From assembly GCF_003546865.1 (NCBI RefSeq), contig NZ_CP023434.1:1054001-1118000 (forward strand): 64,000 nt of DNA. The letters are read 5' to 3'. Numbering within the stretch: position 1 is the stretch's first letter; each line of letters opens with the position of its first letter. The DNA is from Suicoccus acidiformans. GTDB lineage: Bacteria > Bacillota > Bacilli > Lactobacillales > Aerococcaceae. The notes below the pieces were generated by a model. That model ran no database searches. It saw nothing but the letters and a program-made list of their open reading frames with translations, and was not told where the DNA came from. The position numbers and the translations under genes are program-made. This document shows, in pieces, positions 28,800-36,772 of this stretch.

Positions 28800-29765
28800 T
28801 TACTTCTTTGGGAAATAAAAGCTTTGTGAACCTAAGCGGAAGCTCAAGTCAATTGGGCCTTGTTGGATTGTTTCCCCATCTACTTGACTTAAGACGGAAT
28901 CGTGGACTACTTTCAGGCGTAAATGCTGGCCACTGATTTGGTTGATATAAGGCGAAGATTGATAATCATGTGATTTGAATACTCGGGGAATTATATCGCG
29001 TACCGCGTCAGAAGTTATATCGTGGTATATCACCAAGGATAGTTCATGTGCCCGGGGTTGGGTCCGGTTATCTAAGCGAATGCCACCACCGATATAGGGG
29101 GTATTCATCACCAAGACCATACTCGCATCATCTACCAGATAGGTTGTCCCGTCCATAGTATATTCTAAGCAGAAGTGGGGGATTGTATTCAAACTTTCAA
29201 CAATTGCCTTTAAATAAGCCAAGTTGAAACGATGATATAATTTAGCAACACTTGGTGAGACGGAAGCCAGATTTGCCTTAGCTCGAGCGTTAATCAGGGC
29301 ATCTAAACCTAAACCATAACTATTGATGACCGTTCCTTGGCGATTGGACAAATGATTCTCGAAAAGAAAGATCGGAATATCTTGCACCTGGCGGTTAAAG
29401 AGCATTCCTTCAATGATCTCACGGGGTCCAGCTTTAGGGTACCAAGTCCGATGGAAATCATTGCCTGTTCCAGCAGGGATATAGGTAATGGGGATATTCT
29501 GCTTGCTTTCTTGCAAGGTATCCACGACTTCATGCAAGGTTCCATCACCACCAATGACAAGTAAGTAATCGATGGTACGGTCGCCGCTTGAATGAATCAT
29601 TTCTTTCGTTAGTAAATTCGCATGGGTAGCGTAATTTGTCTGATAATTAATGTATTCTAATTGAAAGCCATCAAGAATCTGCATCACTTCTTTAAGAATG
29701 ATGGTTCCTTTCCCGTTGCCTGAACGGGGATGGCTAATAATGTGTACTCTATTTGGCATATACAT
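28800..29765 (-). CDS. Diacylglycerol/lipid kinase family protein (YegS/DgkB type)
   Basis: A 321-residue soluble kinase of the DAGK catalytic family that phosphorylates diacylglycerol or a related lipid, probably recycling it into phospholipid. Seen: the N-terminal HPRSGNGKG nucleotide-binding segment, the hallmark VIGGDGTLHEVVDTL near residue 73, and IPAGTGNDFHR near 97. The second half is the beta-sandwich domain with NTPYIGGGIRLDNR. Whether it is the housekeeping DgkB or another member is unclear. The ATG at 29765 has only a weak RBS (GAAAG). Confidence 0.88.
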   Translation of the reverse strand: MYMPNRVHIISHPRSGNGKGTIILKEVMQILDGFQLEYINYQTNYATHANLLTKEMIHSSGDRTIDYLLVIGGDGTLHEVVDTLQESKQNIPITYIPAGTGNDFHRTWYPKAGPREIIEGMLFNRQVQDIPIFLFENHLSNRQGTVINSYGLGLDALINARAKANLASVSPSVAKLYHRFNLAYLKAIVESLNTIPHFCLEYTMDGTTYLVDDASMVLVMNTPYIGGGIRLDNRTQPRAHELSLVIYHDITSDAVRDIIPRVFKSHDYQSSPYINQISGQHLRLKVVHDSVLSQVDGETIQQGPIDLSFRLGSQSFYFPKK

Positions 29766-29925
29766 TCTACTTTCTATTTTGACTCCAATGTTCCTTTATT
29801 CGCAAACAATAAAAGACACCTATTCGCATCCTCAGTGCCTTCATCATATTGAAGTACTGCTAGTAATTGTTAGAATTTGAAGGTGTCCTTAGGACGAAGT
29901 ATTCTAGAAGGATTGTTAAGTATCC

Positions 29926-29954
29926 TTGACAAAATGTGCAAAAAACTTTAACAT
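29926..29954 (+). promoter_or_regulatory. Candidate promoter of the opu operon
   Basis: TTGACA at 29926-29931, a 17-base spacer and TAACAT at 29949-29954. It would give a leader of about 270 nt before the ABC ATPase gene. The gap 29766-30232 contains no supported gene, only this promoter, repeated AGTATA/GAATAC words and the hairpin at 30158. Confidence 0.5.
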
Positions 29955-30157
29955 CAATATAAAGGATAAGGAATACTGGAAGCATCATATATGTTCTTAC
30001 TGGATTCTAACATAAAAGCTAGCGGACGTGTATGGTGAACTTTCAAGTATTTATGCTGCAGTGCAGTATAGACGTCTGTTCGACGTTAATGAACCTTGAC
30101 TAGATGCTGAACTTAATTCAGTATACTTCTAGTTGACAATTCAATACTTTGTTAAGA

Positions 30158-30198
30158 GCGGCTCAGTCAAGTTAAAAAAATGACTGAGGCGCTTTTGT
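30158..30198 (+). terminator. Hairpin plus T-run in the opu leader (attenuator or upstream terminator)
   Basis: GCGGCTCAGTCA / TGACTGAGGCGC around an A-rich loop, followed by TTTTGTT, ending about 35 bases before the ABC ATPase ATG. Confidence 0.65.
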
Positions 30199-30232
30199 TA
30201 AAGTTTTCCGTCTTAGTAAGAAGGAGTATAAC

Positions 30233-31204
30233 ATGATTCAGTTTAAGCAGGTCACAAAAAAGTATGGTGATACGGTTGCCGTTTCGGATGTAGACATGCA
30301 TATTGAAGCAAATGAATTCGTGGTATTTATCGGTCTATCTGGTAGTGGCAAGACAACGAGTCTGAGTATGATTAACCGAATGGTTGAGCCAACCAGTGGG
30401 CAAATTTTTATTGACGGGATTGATCATCAGACCATCGACCCTGTTACCCTACGTCGTAATATTGGCTATGTGATTCAAGGAATTGGCTTACTGCCACACT
30501 ACACGATTTATGAGAATATTATTACTGTTCCGAAACTCTTGGGCTGGTCCGAATCAGATATGCGCGTGCGTGCGGAGACATTAATTGAGTTAATTGACTT
30601 ACCCCTTGAAACTCTAGAAGAATATCCTAATCAACTATCAGGTGGTCAGCAGCAAAGGATTGGAGTGGCCAGGGCTCTGGCAGCTAATCCGCCGGTTATC
30701 CTCATGGATGAGCCGTTTGGTGCCTTAGACCCGATTACTCGGGACGCACTGCAGGATAGTTTACTAGAATTGAAAGCTCGGGATCAACGAACCTTTGTCT
30801 TTGTAACCCATGACGTAGATGAAGCTTTCAAACTTGCTGATAAGATTGCGATTTGGCAATATGGGGAATTGGTGCAATTTGACACACCGCAGAATATTCT
30901 GTTAGAGCCAGCGAATGATTATGTTGTTGAGTTAGTGGGCATTCAACGAATTGAATCTGCCCGTCTAGCTGCCTTAACGGTAGCTGATTTAGCCTCAAAA
31001 GATGCAGTCAATGGGCACAAGAGTTCTGTAACTTACCCAGCAGATGCTTTGGTGAGTGAATCGATGCGGTCGATGTTGTTGGATGAGGCTTCTCTCTTCC
31101 CAGTGCTTGATGCTAAGGGACAGGAAATTAGCTATGTGAGCAAGGAAGCAATTTTGGATTATTATGATGCGATGCATGCAGCTGGGAAGCAGGTGACGGT
31201 GTAA
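30233..31204 (+). CDS. opuCA: Glycine betaine/carnitine/choline ABC transporter, ATP-binding protein (OpuCA type)
   Basis: ATPase of an osmoprotectant importer. It has 323 residues: Walker A GLSGSGKTT near 36 (most family members read GPSGSGKTT), signature LSGGQQQRIGVARAL near 134, Walker B VILMDEPFGALDP near 156, and the switch THDVDEAF. Residues ~240-320 correspond to the CBS-containing regulatory tail of OpuCA/OpuBA, but only part of a CBS pattern is clear (ALVSESMRSMLLDEASLFPV). RBS AAGGAG. Its stop overlaps the next gene's ATG by one base. Betaine versus carnitine or choline specificity cannot be decided. Confidence 0.9.
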   Translation: MIQFKQVTKKYGDTVAVSDVDMHIEANEFVVFIGLSGSGKTTSLSMINRMVEPTSGQIFIDGIDHQTIDPVTLRRNIGYVIQGIGLLPHYTIYENIITVPKLLGWSESDMRVRAETLIELIDLPLETLEEYPNQLSGGQQQRIGVARALAANPPVILMDEPFGALDPITRDALQDSLLELKARDQRTFVFVTHDVDEAFKLADKIAIWQYGELVQFDTPQNILLEPANDYVVELVGIQRIESARLAALTVADLASKDAVNGHKSSVTYPADALVSESMRSMLLDEASLFPVLDAKGQEISYVSKEAILDYYDAMHAAGKQVTV

Positions 31205-31842
31205 TGATTACCTTTTTACAGGAGCAGGGGTCAGTCATTCTCCAAGCAAGTCTTGAGCATATTGGCTTAACTGTAGCGGCTTTGTTAATGGGTGTATTCC
31301 TTGCGGTTCCATTAGGTATTCTATGCAGTCGCTATCCGAGGGTATCTGCCTTAATTCTTGGCTTAGCGCGCATATTACAAACGGTGCCGACACTGGCCAT
31401 GCTAGCTTTGATGATTCCCTTGTTTGGCGTCGGGATTTGGCCTGGAATTGTTGCCTTGTTCTTATATGCTATTTTGCCGATTGTTCAAGGGACGTACGAT
31501 GGCATCCAAAGCATAGATCCAGACGTTGTGAATGCTGGGAAGGGGATGGGGATGACGAGGCAGCAAATTCTCAAGAATATCCAACTGCCTCTCGCTTTTC
31601 CGGTGATTCTCTCTGGGATTCGCCTTTCGGCCGTCTATCTCATTTCCTCAACGTCGCTAGCTTCTTATGTCGGGGCTGGTGGCTTAGGGCGTTTGATTTT
31701 CAACGGTTTGGAACTCTTCCAAATTGAGTTGGTTATTGCTGGAACGATTCCTGCTGTCTTGATGGTATTGGTGTCGAATTGGCTTTTTGCAAGGCTTGAA
31801 CAATGGGTGAATCCAAGAGGAGGGGTGCAACATGCTAATTAA
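31204..31842 (+). CDS. opuCB: Osmoprotectant ABC transporter permease (OpuCB type)
   Basis: A 212-residue inner-membrane permease with about five to six hydrophobic segments and the binding-protein-dependent transport signature VNAGKGMGMTRQQILKNIQLP near residue 110 (quoted within limits), which contacts the ATPase. ISSTSLASYVGAGGLGRLI follows, typical of OpuB/OpuC permeases. It is translationally coupled to opuCA (TAATG). The binding-protein gene starts inside its last codons. Confidence 0.9.
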   Translation: MITFLQEQGSVILQASLEHIGLTVAALLMGVFLAVPLGILCSRYPRVSALILGLARILQTVPTLAMLALMIPLFGVGIWPGIVALFLYAILPIVQGTYDGIQSIDPDVVNAGKGMGMTRQQILKNIQLPLAFPVILSGIRLSAVYLISSTSLASYVGAGGLGRLIFNGLELFQIELVIAGTIPAVLMVLVSNWLFARLEQWVNPRGGVQHAN

Positions 31843-32773
31843 ATTAGCCAAATATGTTTGCATATTGCTCTTCACGGTTACCCTTACTGCCTGCCAATTA
31901 CCTGGTTTATCTGGTAGTAATCCAGATGAGAATGTTGTCATAACGGGTGGCGGTACGAGTGAAGCAGATATTCTTGCCTATATTATTGCAGGGATGCTAG
32001 AGGAGTATGCAGATATTAAACCTGCGGTGATTCCCGGCTTGGCGAGCTCATCTTTGAATCACTATGCGATGGTCAATGGGGATGCCAATATATCCGCTTC
32101 CCGCTTTACGGGGACGGCAGTCACGGGAGAGTTGGGCTTAGAGGCAATTCGCAATCCCAAGTTAGCGGAGGAAACGGTCCAAAAGCATTTCAAAGAGGAC
32201 TTTAATCAGAAATGGTACCCGTCTTATGGCTATGAGAATACTTATGCTTTCCTCATGCGTAAAGATGATGCGGAGCGTTTAGGTATTGAGAAGGTGAGCG
32301 ACTTGGCCGAACATGCGGCTTCCTTAGAAGTCGCTACAGATATTAACTGGCTGAATCGTGAAGGGGACGGCTACGAAGCCTTTCAGGAAATTTATGGCTT
32401 TGCCTTTCCGAACATGACGCCGATGGTACTGTCTTTAACCTATGAAGCCTTAGCAGGGGGCGATGTGGATGTTATTCTAGGCTATTCCACAGATGCCAAA
32501 ATACTAGCCTATGATTTGGCGATTATCGAAGACGATTTGCAACTGTTCCCGCCTTACGAAACAGCTTTTGTGGCATCCTATGATTTGTTGGCTGAGCAGC
32601 CAGAGATTGATGATATTCTGCAGAAGTTAGTAGGGCAAATTGATGAAGAGACCATGCAAAGTTTGAACTATCAATCGGACGCGTATTTATTGGAACCTGA
32701 AGCCGTTGCCCGGCAGTTTCTTGAAAGCCAGGACTATTTCCGCAATGTCAATCCATCACAAGGGGGTGCTTGA
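31832..32773 (+). CDS. opuCC: Osmoprotectant-binding lipoprotein (OpuCC type)
   Basis: A 313-residue solute-binding protein anchored outside the membrane. It has a lipoprotein signal MLIKLAKYVCILLFTVTLTA-C with lipobox LTAC and Cys21 as lipidated residue. The body is an OpuAC-like periplasmic-binding fold: VVITGGGTSEADILAYIIAGML at its start, and YPSYGYENTYAFLMRKDDAERLG in the middle. The start overlaps opuCB by 11 bases with AGGAGGGG as RBS. It captures betaine, carnitine, choline or a related compound. Confidence 0.9.
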   Translation: MLIKLAKYVCILLFTVTLTACQLPGLSGSNPDENVVITGGGTSEADILAYIIAGMLEEYADIKPAVIPGLASSSLNHYAMVNGDANISASRFTGTAVTGELGLEAIRNPKLAEETVQKHFKEDFNQKWYPSYGYENTYAFLMRKDDAERLGIEKVSDLAEHAASLEVATDINWLNREGDGYEAFQEIYGFAFPNMTPMVLSLTYEALAGGDVDVILGYSTDAKILAYDLAIIEDDLQLFPPYETAFVASYDLLAEQPEIDDILQKLVGQIDEETMQSLNYQSDAYLLEPEAVARQFLESQDYFRNVNPSQGGA

Positions 32774-32774
32774 T

Positions 32775-33437
32775 TTGACTGGCTTAACTCAAATGAATTT
32801 ATGGGAGAAAATCCTTTGGTATTATGATATTAACGGGGTTTATGTTTGGGAGCAATTTCTCCAACATTTACTACTGAGTTTCTATGGGGTCATACTCGCG
32901 GCCATCATTGCGGTTCCCTTAGGTTTCTATTTAGCCCGTCATCATAAATTAGCCCAATGGATCATTCAACTCGCAAGTCTCATTCAAATCGTGCCATCCA
33001 TTGCCTTGATGACGCTATTGATGTTTCTGTTTGGCTTAGGGCCTAATCTGGTTATCTTGACCATATTCCTTTATTCTTTATTGCCGATTTTAAGCAATAC
33101 TTATACGGGAGTGATGAATGTCGACCAGAATGTCATCAACGCTGGTAAGGGTATGGGGATGACGCGCAATCAGGTTCTTTTCAATATCGAAATTCCGCTG
33201 AGCCTTTCAATTATTATCTCTGGTATTCGTAGTGCCTTTGTTATGGCTATCGGTGTAGCAACCATTGGTGCCTTCGTAGGGGCTGGTGGCCTGGGGATGG
33301 TCTTAATCCGTGGCATGCGTGCTTCAGACGGGACGGCCATTATCTTGGCGGCAGTTATCCCGATTGCCTTATTATCGATCGTCTCAGATATTATGCTATC
33401 CTTTGTAGAGAAACGCTTGAACCCATATCGGGCGTAA
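32775..33437 (+). CDS. opuCD: Osmoprotectant ABC transporter permease (OpuCD type)
   Basis: A second permease of about 220 residues, paralogous to opuCB, with NAGKGMGMTRNQVLFNIEIP and VGAGGLGMVLIRGM. The start is most likely TTG at 32775, because AAGGGGGTG lies 7 bases upstream and the preceding gene stops at 32773. A longer frame from ATG 32706 would overlap opuCC by 68 bases without an RBS, and ATG 32793 lies too far from the RBS. A terminator follows. Confidence 0.88.
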   Translation: MTGLTQMNLWEKILWYYDINGVYVWEQFLQHLLLSFYGVILAAIIAVPLGFYLARHHKLAQWIIQLASLIQIVPSIALMTLLMFLFGLGPNLVILTIFLYSLLPILSNTYTGVMNVDQNVINAGKGMGMTRNQVLFNIEIPLSLSIIISGIRSAFVMAIGVATIGAFVGAGGLGMVLIRGMRASDGTAIILAAVIPIALLSIVSDIMLSFVEKRLNPYRA

Positions 33438-33450
33438 AGAGAGTTTATTC

Positions 33451-33500
33451 AAAAAACGCATCTCAGCAACTTGAGTGAAAGTTACTGGGGTGCGTTTCGA
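33451..33500 (+). terminator. Terminator after the opu operon
   Basis: Hairpin AAACGCA-tct-CAGCAACTT / AAGTTACTG-ggg-TGCGTTT with loop GAGTGA, A-rich before and TTTCGATG after. Confidence 0.7.
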
Positions 33501-33585
33501 TGTTTGTAGTGCTTGATGGCGGGGAAGTGTGCATTTACGTCATGTATTAAGGATCCAGTTCCGTGGGGAGCGCAAATTGTACCCC

Positions 33586-33822
33586 TTGTCAAGGACAATC
33601 GCAAAAAATTCCTTGACAAATGGGATATAAAGTTATTTTTCAATATAATCATAGATGTGTGCTCCGAAGAAAGCTCATGTACTTTCCGTATTTCGAGGCC
33701 TTGTCGCGCCATAGCGTTAGCATTGCAGATGGCCTGGGGTGTCAAGGGGATAAGCGTCGCCAGACGCGGCCCTTGATTCGCCTGGATAACTGCGTACAAT
33801 CCACCTCCCTGGCGCGACAAGG
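33586..33822. repeat. GC-rich patch with two inverted repeats beside the decayed IS
   Basis: First: TTGTCAAGGA (33586-33595) and TCCTTGACAA (33610-33619), perfect 10 bp. Second: CCTTGTCGCGCCA (33699-33711) and TGGCGCGACAAGG (33810-33822), perfect 13 bp around about 98 bp. The stretch 33690-33830 is clearly richer in G+C than its surroundings. No gene is supported in 33501-33832. It may be an IS end, a small non-autonomous element, or a structured RNA remnant. Confidence 0.6.
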
Positions 33823-33832
33823 GCGTGTATGA

Positions 33833-34716
33833 TTACTCGAACGCATTACTCATGTTCTCTGTCATACTTACTCTTTTGATCTTGGATGTTTCAATTAATC
33901 CTTCATATGGATATTGTCCTGTTAGATATAATTGATAATAACGCTTTGGAGGCAACCCAGCTAAATTTGTTTGGTAGCGATCATTATTATAAAAATCAAT
34001 TTCATCCTTCATATGTCCAAGAAATGACTCTTTTGGTGCATTGTCCCAACAGTATCCACGTCGTGACATAGATTGAAGTAACTCTTTTGATTGAAGTAAC
34101 TCTTGAAACTTAATCCCTGTATAGTGCGATCCTTGGTCTGAATGGATAATTGTTTCGGTACTAAGGCTAACGCCATGTTCATTTACCAAGCATTGGATCG
34201 TCTCTAGTATAAAATCAATCTCCAAGCTATCACTCACCTGATACGCAAGAATCTTATTTGTATAGGCGTCTGAAACACTTGAAAGATAAGCAAACTTCCT
34301 GTCACCATAGGGTAAATAGCTAATATCGGTTAATAGAATTATCCGTGGTCCATAAGCTTTAAATTGCCTTGATACAAGATTTTCTTTAATAGATCCACCC
34401 TGTACTTCTTTGGCTATTTGTCGGTTTTTCCGAGGGCGGCGCACAGGACACTGTAAGCCAATTTTTTCATTAAACGACGAATTTCCTAAACATTCATAAT
34501 CACACTTTTCTTATCCAAAAGCCACCAGTAAATCATTCGAGCTCCTTTGGACTTATTTCTATAGGTGTAAGCTTCTGGGATTAATTTGAAATCAGCTTCG
34601 TCTTGAGCATCTTTGGCGTCTTTATTAGGTTTTGTACACTTACCCCAGTTATAGTAACCCGATCTTGATAGGTCCCTAGTTTGACACAATAAAGTCAATG
34701 AACATTCATTGAACAT
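33833..34716 (-). pseudogene. IS3-family transposase OrfB, broken by a stop and a frameshift
   Basis: The N-terminal piece (34716-34486, CSLTLLCQTRDLSRSGYYNW) and C-terminal piece (34444-33833) belong to one OrfB. Between them are an in-frame TAG at 34488-34486 (IMNV*EIRRLMKK) and a one-base loss in an A run at about 34471-34476: six A where seven would restore KKIGLQCPVRRPRKN. The catalytic parts remain: Asp in LLTDISYLPYGD, Asp in IHSDQGSHYT, Glu in NAPKESFLGHMKDE. A different group from the IS at 21839. Not functional as it stands. Confidence 0.85.
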
Positions 34717-34860
34717 TCATTATCTGGATTCATGTACTGCGTATCGATGAGTTGAAATAGAAAGTAAGTATGCGTTACGGAAGACGTTCATATTTGTGTA
34801 CGAATATCTTTTTTTAATAATTCATTTAGTTGCTTTTGGATCATAAGTTCTGTCTCTAAT

Positions 34861-35175
34861 TCATTGATACGCGCCTTGTCGCTCCGTTTCAATCATCAAT
34901 ATCTCCATAGGGTCATCTACTTTATTGATATAGTTACGATATAGTCTCGAGAAATTTTTAATCCGAGGCTGTCCGATGATATCAACAGGTAAGCCCATTT
35001 CTCGGATAATATCCGTAGGAGAAGGGATTGCTTGGTATCGCTCATTGAAGAGATATTTAAACGATTCTGTAAATGTCACACTTCTTTCTGTTACTTTCTG
35101 TACGTAGGGCGAAATTATCAGCTCTTATATTTCTTCTAGGGTAAATATTTTTTATTTATATACTCTTTTAGCCAT
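34861..35175 (-). pseudogene. OrfA remnant of the same decayed IS3-family element
   Basis: Reading from ATG 35175 on the minus strand gives MAKRVYK*KIFTLEEI*ELIIS and then an open stretch through SVTFTESFKYLFNERYQAIPSP to a stop near 34861. Two in-frame TAA codons interrupt it near the start. The pattern resembles the HTH OrfA of IS3-type elements. Between it and OrfB (34717-34860) the coiled-coil part cannot be followed in one frame. Confidence 0.7.
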
Positions 35176-35583
35176 GTGTCAGCAACCTTTCTGTCTTATC
35201 TAGTCGTCTAGTTTTTTTGAGGATAGTTTTAACATGTCCTTATAAGCATCTCTCCTGTTTTCCCTGTCCATTATCAAATCAAGAGTTTTATATTGTTCAC
35301 CATAAGTCATAAAATTCTAAGGTATCCATAAAAAATTATATAATTTTCTCCTGTCTATTAAGTTTTCAAGGGATTATTCGGTGTTTATTTTTATGGGGTT
35401 AGTTTACTGCGTCCGACGGAATGCAGAGGCAAATCCACAAAAGATTACAGCAAATCTTCTTAAAAAATAAGCAATAGATTAGAATGGCTACTTGTTTTGT
35501 TGCTTTGGACAAACATTTTGTAAATTATTAGTAAAGGATACGGTTTCATTATTAATCGATTTGCTTGCTCAAGCCCTGTCCAG
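35176..35583. other. Intergenic stretch without a supported gene
   Basis: About 400 AT-rich bases between the decayed IS and the HAD gene. The longest thing seen is a 36-codon minus-strand frame (35310-35200, MTYGEQYKTLDLIMDRENRR...) with no RBS. It may be the tail of a lost gene. Confidence 0.4.
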
Positions 35584-35589
35584 TATAAT
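35561..35589 (+). promoter_or_regulatory. Promoter of the HAD phosphatase gene
   Basis: TTGCTT at 35561-35566, a 17-base spacer, TATAAT at 35584-35589. Confidence 0.6.
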
Positions 35590-35618
35590 GCAAAGTGAAG
35601 ATATTAAGGAGGATAGAG

Positions 35619-36425
35619 ATGAACTATAAAGTGCTTGTTGTAGATATTGATGATACATTAATGACGAGTGAGAATAAAATTTCACCGAAAACCCGTGAAG
35701 CGATTATGGCCATGCAAGAGGCAGGCTATATATTTGTGCTGGCGAGTGGTCGTCCTTACCAGTCGGTTTACCGGATTGCTAAGGATTTAGAATTGGACCG
35801 TTTCGGTTCATATATTATTTCCTTCAACGGTGGCCGGGTGACTGAAGTGGCCAGTGAAGGGATTATCTATGCGCAACCCATGGATGAGAAGGAGCAGCTG
35901 GATGTCATCGACTTTATTCTAGCTAATGATTTAACGCCTTTAACTTATACAGATGAAGAAATTAAGGTTCATCATAAGAATGACTATTCACACGTTGAAT
36001 CGGAACTAACAGGCTTGCCTTATAGCTATGACCCTGATTTCTTCGTGAATGTGCAAGCAGCCCTACCGAAAATTATGGGAGTAGGTGATCCAGACATCGT
36101 CGGCCGTTTGGAAGCAGAAAGTCAAGGTCGTTTCAGTGACTTTACGCATGTGACCACTTCGAAGCCTTTCTATTTAGAGCTGATGCATAAGGATGTGTCG
36201 AAAGGGACTAGCTTGAAACGCTTGGCTGAGCATTTGGAATTGTCGCTTGAGCAGATTATTGCTGTTGGTGACGGCAATAACGATAAGGAAATGTTGCAGA
36301 CGGCCGGTATCGGCGTTGCCATGGGGAATGCGAACGAATCACTCAAAGCCATTGCTGATGAAGTTACAGCGTCTAACGATGAAGATGGAATTGTACCAAT
36401 TATTGAAAAATATTTTGCCATTTAG
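35619..36425 (+). CDS. Cof-type HAD-IIB family phosphatase
   Basis: A 268-residue HAD phosphatase and a paralogue of the one at 2404. Motif I is VVDIDDTLMTSENKIS near residue 7, with DID in place of the usual DLD but both catalytic aspartates kept. LASGRP is motif II, and AVGDGNNDKEMLQTAGIGVAMGNA near 210 is motif III/IV (quoted in part: GDGNNDKEML). Substrate unknown. The ATG at 35619 follows AAGGAGG; the upstream in-frame ATG at 35595 lacks an RBS. Its stop codon touches the -35 box of the alaS leader promoter. Confidence 0.92.
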   Translation: MNYKVLVVDIDDTLMTSENKISPKTREAIMAMQEAGYIFVLASGRPYQSVYRIAKDLELDRFGSYIISFNGGRVTEVASEGIIYAQPMDEKEQLDVIDFILANDLTPLTYTDEEIKVHHKNDYSHVESELTGLPYSYDPDFFVNVQAALPKIMGVGDPDIVGRLEAESQGRFSDFTHVTTSKPFYLELMHKDVSKGTSLKRLAEHLELSLEQIIAVGDGNNDKEMLQTAGIGVAMGNANESLKAIADEVTASNDEDGIVPIIEKYFAI

Positions 36426-36454
36426 TTGACAGGACAGACTTGGTAAAATATAAT
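36426..36454 (+). promoter_or_regulatory. Consensus promoter of the alaS T-box transcript
   Basis: TTGACA at 36426-36431, exactly 17 bases, TATAAT at 36449-36454. It matches the sigma-A consensus in all 12 positions and starts at the base after the HAD stop codon. Confidence 0.85.
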
Positions 36455-36460
36455 GAAAGC

Positions 36461-36657
36461 ACATGAGGCCATATCTATCCACGTTAGAGATGTTTCGGTT
36501 GGTGCAAGGAACAGCGGGTCAGATGCTCCCTCAGAGTATACCTGGTGAAAGCCAGGCGCATATTCAGCGTTAACGGAATACATAAGATAGATGATGTGAG
36601 TCATTATAAGCGAGGTGGTACCGTGGTTGAGCGCCCTTGCATATAATGGCTCTTTTT
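36461..36657 (+). promoter_or_regulatory. T-box riboswitch of alaS
   Basis: The T-box AGGTGGTACCGTGG at 36613-36626 can pair in an antiterminator. A competing terminator has arms GAGTCATTATAAGC and GCATATAATGGCTC (36598-36654) followed by T5. Stem I is closed by CACATG...TATCTATC against GATAGATGATGTG (36460-36598). Uncharged tRNA-Ala should stabilise the antiterminator and allow alaS transcription. I could not assign the GCN specifier codon with certainty. Confidence 0.88.
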
Positions 36658-36772
36658 ATTATCGCGTCTTATTTACTACCAAGATAATTTACTGCCTTGA
36701 ACTCGTCAAATCTATTTCCTGCCAAAGAGGAGTCGTTTAAGGAAGAATTGGTATGATTGAAAGGGGATTAGG

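Noticed and set aside
29770-30232. A known riboswitch upstream of the opu operon
   Set aside because: I looked for T-box, SAM, purine, glycine and ydaO-like hallmarks and found none; only the long leader and hairpin are reported.
31323-31727. A 134-codon frame inside opuCB
   Set aside because: It is the +1 frame of a clear permease gene.
33513-33776. Short frames on both strands in the GC-rich inverted-repeat patch
   Set aside because: The frames cross both repeats, have no RBS, and no family is recognised; the patch reads better as non-coding.
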